Of a DNA stretch of 64,000 nt, positions 62,581-64,000 are shown piece by piece (positions within the stretch are counted from its first letter, which is position 1; each line of letters begins with the position of its first letter). The notes beneath the pieces were generated by a model, which searched no databases, was not told the DNA's origin, and worked only from the letters and a program-made list of their open reading frames with translations. The position numbers and the translations under genes were made by a program. Source of the DNA: Abyssibius alkaniclasticus (lineage in GTDB: Bacteria; Pseudomonadota; Alphaproteobacteria; Rhodobacterales; Rhodobacteraceae); NCBI RefSeq assembly GCF_020447305.1, contig NZ_CP095732.1, positions 2,326,501 through 2,390,500 on the forward strand, written 5' to 3'.

Positions 62581-64000
62581 ATGACAGAGCAACAGGCAAA
62601 ACGGCGCAGCCCGTTGGTTTGGATTATTCTGATCCTTTTGGGTGCGGCTGTTGCTGGCTATGTGTATTGGTCAAAGCAAACACCTGCTGCACAGATCGGG
62701 GCTGAAAGCGCGGTGCCCGAAGTTGCCGTGGCAGATGCGGGCAGCCAAGCGGTTGAGATGCCAGCGCCAAACACCGAAAGCACCGCTGAAGCCGCGCCAG
62801 AGCAGGAAGCGGTTGCCGAAGAAACCCCGGCAGAAAATACCGGGGTGAGCGGCACGGCATCAGAGGTTGTCGGCGGTGAGACTGTAGCCGCCAATGCGTC
62901 CGAAACCGCAGCGCAAGCGCCGGATGAAACTGAACCCGCAGCGGCGCAAACCACGGTTGAGCCTGCCGTTGCTGAAACCGATGCAACAGAAATGGTGGTG
63001 GCTGAAACCCCTGCAACGCCTCCAGCCGAAGTGCCAGGGGGTGCCGGGCCCGTGGCGCCAGCCACTGCCACCGTGGAAACAGCACCGGATGAGCCAGCAG
63101 CGGAAGTGACACTTCAGGCTGAAGCTGTGGCGACGGCGGTTGCCGGAGAAATCACCGCGCCCGCGCCGGAGGTTGTGGCGCGTATTGACACGACCGCGCC
63201 GCGTTTTGGCACGGGCAACGCCCCCGTCGCCCCGCAGGGCGCGGATTCGCCCGAGATTGCTACAAGCAGCGCCCCCGCGCTAAGCACCCTGCCGCAGGCC
63301 GAAATTCCGCCAGCCGCAACCGAAAGTAACGATGTCCGGATCAGCGGCTCGGCATCCGATGGCACCGTGCCGCGCTTTGATGTCGTGCGCATCGATGCCA
63401 ATGGCGGAATCGTTGTCGCGGGGCGCGCGGCCCCCGGTTCCACCGTAACCGTGCGGCTTGGCGGTGTGCCAATCGCCGAAGCGCGCGTGGATGACAATGG
63501 CCAGTTTGTCGCCATCATCAATGCCCCCGCCAGCGAAGCCCCGCAAGCCTTGCAGCTTGAATCGGTCTTGCCCGAACAGGCCAGCGTGGCCGGGGCTGAA
63601 GAATTCATCGTGCTGCCCGCCCCCGCCAATGCCGCCGATACCACCCCCGCCCTTGTGCGCACCAGCCCTGAAACGGTAGAGCTTGTGCAGCCCTTTGTGG
63701 GCGAGGTGGACGCGGTCAGCCTTGATACGATCAGCTATTCGACCGTGGGCGCGGTGGTGCTGAACGGGCGCGCGCAACCCGGCACCGCCATCCGTGCCTA
63801 TGCCAATGATGCGCTGATCGGCGAAACCGTGGTCGGTGAAACCGGCCAGTGGCGGCTGGATGTGCCGGGGCTGGATGCCGGTGTTTACAGGCTGCGGATT
63901 GACGAGATCGACGCAAGCGGCGCTGTGACCAGCCGCGTTGAAAGCCCGTTCCAGCGCGAAACCCCCGAAGCCGCCGCCGCACAGGCGATGGCCGCACAGG
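62581..64000 (+). CDS. Envelope protein with Ig-like repeats, truncated by window end
   Basis: The frame begins at ATG 62581 and stays open to the last base (at least 473 codons). It starts MTEQQAKRRSPLVWIILILL (signal anchor). A long Ala/Glu/Pro/Thr-rich linker runs to about residue 230, followed by two bacterial Ig-like/carboxypeptidase regulatory-like domains (IVVAGRAAPGSTVTVRLGGV and VLNGRAQPGTAIRAYANDAL). In Rhodobacterales, genes of this type beside rarD often end in a LysM domain; that part would lie outside the window. Probably a periplasmic or peptidoglycan-associated protein. Confidence 0.8.
   Translation, partial: MTEQQAKRRSPLVWIILILLGAAVAGYVYWSKQTPAAQIGAESAVPEVAVADAGSQAVEMPAPNTESTAEAAPEQEAVAEETPAENTGVSGTASEVVGGETVAANASETAAQAPDETEPAAAQTTVEPAVAETDATEMVVAETPATPPAEVPGGAGPVAPATATVETAPDEPAAEVTLQAEAVATAVAGEITAPAPEVVARIDTTAPRFGTGNAPVAPQGADSPEIATSSAPALSTLPQAEIPPAATESNDVRISGSASDGTVPRFDVVRIDANGGIVVAGRAAPGSTVTVRLGGVPIAEARVDDNGQFVAIINAPASEAPQALQLESVLPEQASVAGAEEFIVLPAPANAADTTPALVRTSPETVELVQPFVGEVDAVSLDTISYSTVGAVVLNGRAQPGTAIRAYANDALIGETVVGETGQWRLDVPGLDAGVYRLRIDEIDASGAVTSRVESPFQRETPEAAAAQAMAAQ

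Noticed and set aside
1-64000. CRISPR arrays, rRNA genes, insertion sequences, toxin-antitoxin or phage defence genes
   Set aside because: Reading both strands revealed no regularly spaced repeats, rRNA sequence, transposase motifs or recognisable defence proteins.

Overview
The window looks like a chromosomal segment of an alphaproteobacterium of the Rhodobacterales (Roseobacter/Paracoccus type). This rests on family-level gene content and order (xerD beside aroK-aroB, yajC-secD-secF, a RarD gene followed by a LysM-type envelope gene, a complete bhc cluster), on high GC with GCC/GGC/CTG-rich codon use, and on very tight gene packing in which ATGA and TGATG stop/start overlaps are the rule. 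No plasmid, phage or insertion-sequence genes were seen. No gene-free stretch exceeds about 240 bases.

Region 1 (1-6.3 kb) is mainly housekeeping: xerD, a secreted protein of unknown function, a 45-residue membrane protein, aroK-aroB, an EamA exporter and a radical SAM protein.

Region 2 (6.4-24.8 kb) is a tryptophan catabolic locus. Sixteen plus-strand genes run almost without gaps from 9236 to 23924, and kynB-fadJ diverge from them. Tryptophan 2,3-dioxygenase, kynurenine formamidase and kynureninase would give anthranilate. A 2-aminobenzoate-CoA ligase and the two-domain 2-aminobenzoyl-CoA monooxygenase/reductase then send it into the aerobic hybrid CoA pathway instead of catechol. An SDR, an unusual crotonase, an acyl-CoA dehydrogenase, FadJ, a thioesterase and a RidA-like protein could complete beta-oxidation and nitrogen removal. 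A branched-chain-type ABC importer, a MarR regulator and a stand-alone AsnC ligand domain are in the same operon. A LysR gene converges on its end.

Region 3 (24.9-31.2 kb) holds a zinc-ribbon membrane protein and the beta-hydroxyaspartate cycle cluster bhcR/bhcABCD for glyoxylate assimilation. The bhcR reading frame runs 33 bases into a convergent tRNA-Gln gene.

Region 4 (31.2-41.9 kb) is a minus-strand operon for methylated amine or glycine-betaine-type compounds. It has an XRE-cupin regulator with a perfect 25-base palindrome at its start, two GFA proteins, a LysE exporter, two FAD-GcvT dehydrogenases around an aminotransferase, a PEP-mutase-like protein and a non-pyrrolysine MttB-family protein. 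Its likely product, glycine, could feed the adjacent bhc cycle.

Region 5 (42-64 kb) is mostly housekeeping: cysS, cimA, a phytoene synthase-like protein, AlkA-like glycosylase, dsbB, a DedA protein, zinc metallopeptidase, TPR-sulfotransferase, tRNA-Leu, a pseudouridine synthase, gabT, yajC-secDF, an Mth938-like protein, sodB, rarD and a truncated envelope gene. Three irregularities stand out: the AT-rich 3' third of cysS, GC-rich palindromes at 43.44-43.62 kb, and a 424-base AT-rich cassette at 46.04-46.48 kb. The cassette is bounded by 21-base direct repeats and carries its own promoter, operator-like dyad and a small HTH-like gene.

All functions are read from sequence motifs and context; no alignment or database search was run.
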